Source of the DNA: Alphaproteobacteria bacterium
Lineage (GTDB): Bacteria; Pseudomonadota; Alphaproteobacteria; JAAXGF01
Reading direction: 5' to 3'
Assembly: GCA_012267605.1 (NCBI GenBank)
Contig: JAAXGF010000317.1
Span: 1-6,047 of the forward strand
Length of the DNA stretch: 6,047 nt
Shown: piece by piece, positions 5,401 to 6,047 of the stretch
Position numbering within the stretch: position 1 is the first letter of the stretch
Layout: every line of letters begins with the position of its first letter
Notes under the pieces: generated by a model
What the model saw: only the letters and a program-made list of their open reading frames with translations
The model's database searches: none
Told to the model about the DNA's origin: nothing
Program-made: the position numbers and the translations under genes

Positions 5401-6047
5401 CTAGTGGCCGTGCGCAACACCGCTGGATTCTCCGACTCGATCAAAAATATTTCGCCAAGCCTCTAAGTTGGTCAGGCCAGAAAAAGTATGAGCGAGTTGT
5501 CGCAAAGCAATTCGGGTCCCCGCTCGCCCGAGCCTGGTCGTTGCTGGTTTATACGAGGTCGGGTCCTCGCCTGATTTTACGGCGTCAAATATGCGCTTCT
5601 TTTCCGCCAAATATGCGGGAGGTCCATAGCGACCCAAGAGCTCTTGGAATTCGTCAAACTCACCCCGCGCAAATTCCTTTGGGTTTCCCAAAGTGTCCGA
5701 ATTTGGGTTGGCGGGGTGAAGATGTAGGCTGCCAACGTAGCCTTCAGGGATGGGGATATTGGCTGAGTGGCTCCGGCGATGCTTCAGGAGATCCGACAAA
5801 ACGTGGGTATGGGGACCGGTCGGAGACGACTCGTTTGGTTTCCATGGGATTCGTTGGAAGACCTCGCAGCGTCCCAATCGCGACAGGCAAACGCGATGTG
5901 GACTGGAGCGGATTATTGTCTGAGCAGCCGGGTGATCGAACTCCATGATCGTCTCTCCAATATATTGGCGTAACGTTTTTAAGAGATGAGGATCACGTGT
6001 TCGCACGCAAAAATTAATCTGTTCGGCCCTAACCCGACTTCCGCAAC
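5401..6047 (-). CDS. Conserved hypothetical protein with a GPHTHVL motif, 5' end beyond the window
   Basis: The frame is open from the right edge to TAG at 5401-5403. An ATG at 5946 with GGAGAG upstream could start a 181-residue protein. However, the residues before it (QINFCVRTRDPHLLKTLR) resemble the upstream part of related proteins as I remember them, so the gene probably continues past the edge and is truncated here. Numbered from that ATG, motifs are SPHRVCLSRLGRCEVFQRIP (15-34), GPHTHVL (44-50), RSHSANIPIPEGY (58-70) and LHLHPANP (74-81). These are followed by a mixed helical region with RIALRQLAHT. The repeated histidines suggest metal or ligand binding, but no activity is established to my knowledge. 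The match may be DUF6925, which I name from memory with low certainty. It lies upstream of the repressor on the same strand with about 150 bases between, including the repressor's own promoter. Confidence 0.7.
   Translation of the reverse strand, partial: CGSRVRAEQINFCVRTRDPHLLKTLRQYIGETIMEFDHPAAQTIIRSSPHRVCLSRLGRCEVFQRIPWKPNESSPTGPHTHVLSDLLKHRRSHSANIPIPEGYVGSLHLHPANPNSDTLGNPKEFARGEFDEFQELLGRYGPPAYLAEKKRIFDAVKSGEDPTSYKPATTRLGRAGTRIALRQLAHTFSGLTNLEAWRNIFDRVGESSGVAHGH
6033..6047. repeat. Right copy of the 15-bp terminal inverted repeat
   Basis: CCCGACTTCCGCAAC forms the last 15 bases and is the exact reverse complement of 3-17. It too lies in frame with the adjoining truncated gene, reading CGSR on the minus strand. 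Both flanking genes therefore lose their outer parts at the same short sequence, as expected if identical mobile-element ends, or a shared repeat, bound the region. Confidence 0.6.

Noticed and set aside
5109..5948. A 279-residue open frame on the plus strand
   Set aside because: It runs antisense across the repressor start, the repressor promoter and the hypothetical gene, all of which are better supported.

Overview
The window looks like a piece of a Gram-negative proteobacterial chromosome, most likely alphaproteobacterial, with roughly half G+C. The evidence is a TonB-dependent outer-membrane receptor with its TonB box, a classical cobalamin riboswitch, and a conserved hypothetical protein at the right edge whose motifs I remember mainly from alphaproteobacteria. 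The class-level assignment is an inference from memory.

Layout, left to right. Bases 2-223 (+) are the C-terminal end of a pentapeptide-repeat protein cut by the left edge. Bases 349-573 (-) hold a coding-like stretch with no good start, probably a gene relic. Bases 621-1181 (-) encode a small polytopic membrane protein. Bases 1401-3377 (-) hold a BtuB-type TonB-dependent receptor that is interrupted in frame by an amber codon at 1692-1694. Its long leader carries a cobalamin riboswitch (about 3607-3783) directly downstream of a promoter (3791-3821). Bases 3872-4855 and 4858-5247 (-) are an M56/BlaR1-type metalloprotease and a BlaI/MecI-type repressor in a tight pair, repressor first. Bases 5401-6047 (-) are the 3' part of a conserved hypothetical gene that runs off the right edge.

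How the parts may work together. The receptor is expected to bring cobalamin across the outer membrane and to be switched off by cobalamin through the riboswitch. The membrane protein downstream may be part of the same uptake function. The most interesting signal is a 15-bp dyad, CCGATT-GAT-AATCGG, over the -35 box of the repressor promoter. It recurs with 13 of 15 bases identical over the -35 box of the receptor promoter. This suggests that the BlaI/M56 pair controls itself and the cobalamin receptor, giving the receptor two layers of control: proteolysis-relieved repression of initiation, and a riboswitch on the transcript.

Two oddities bear on integrity. The receptor has a premature stop with a perfectly good in-frame C-terminus behind it. 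The two ends of the window carry the same 15-bp sequence in inverted orientation, which suggests either mobile-element ends or an assembly break. I saw no tRNA, rRNA, CRISPR array or transposase gene.
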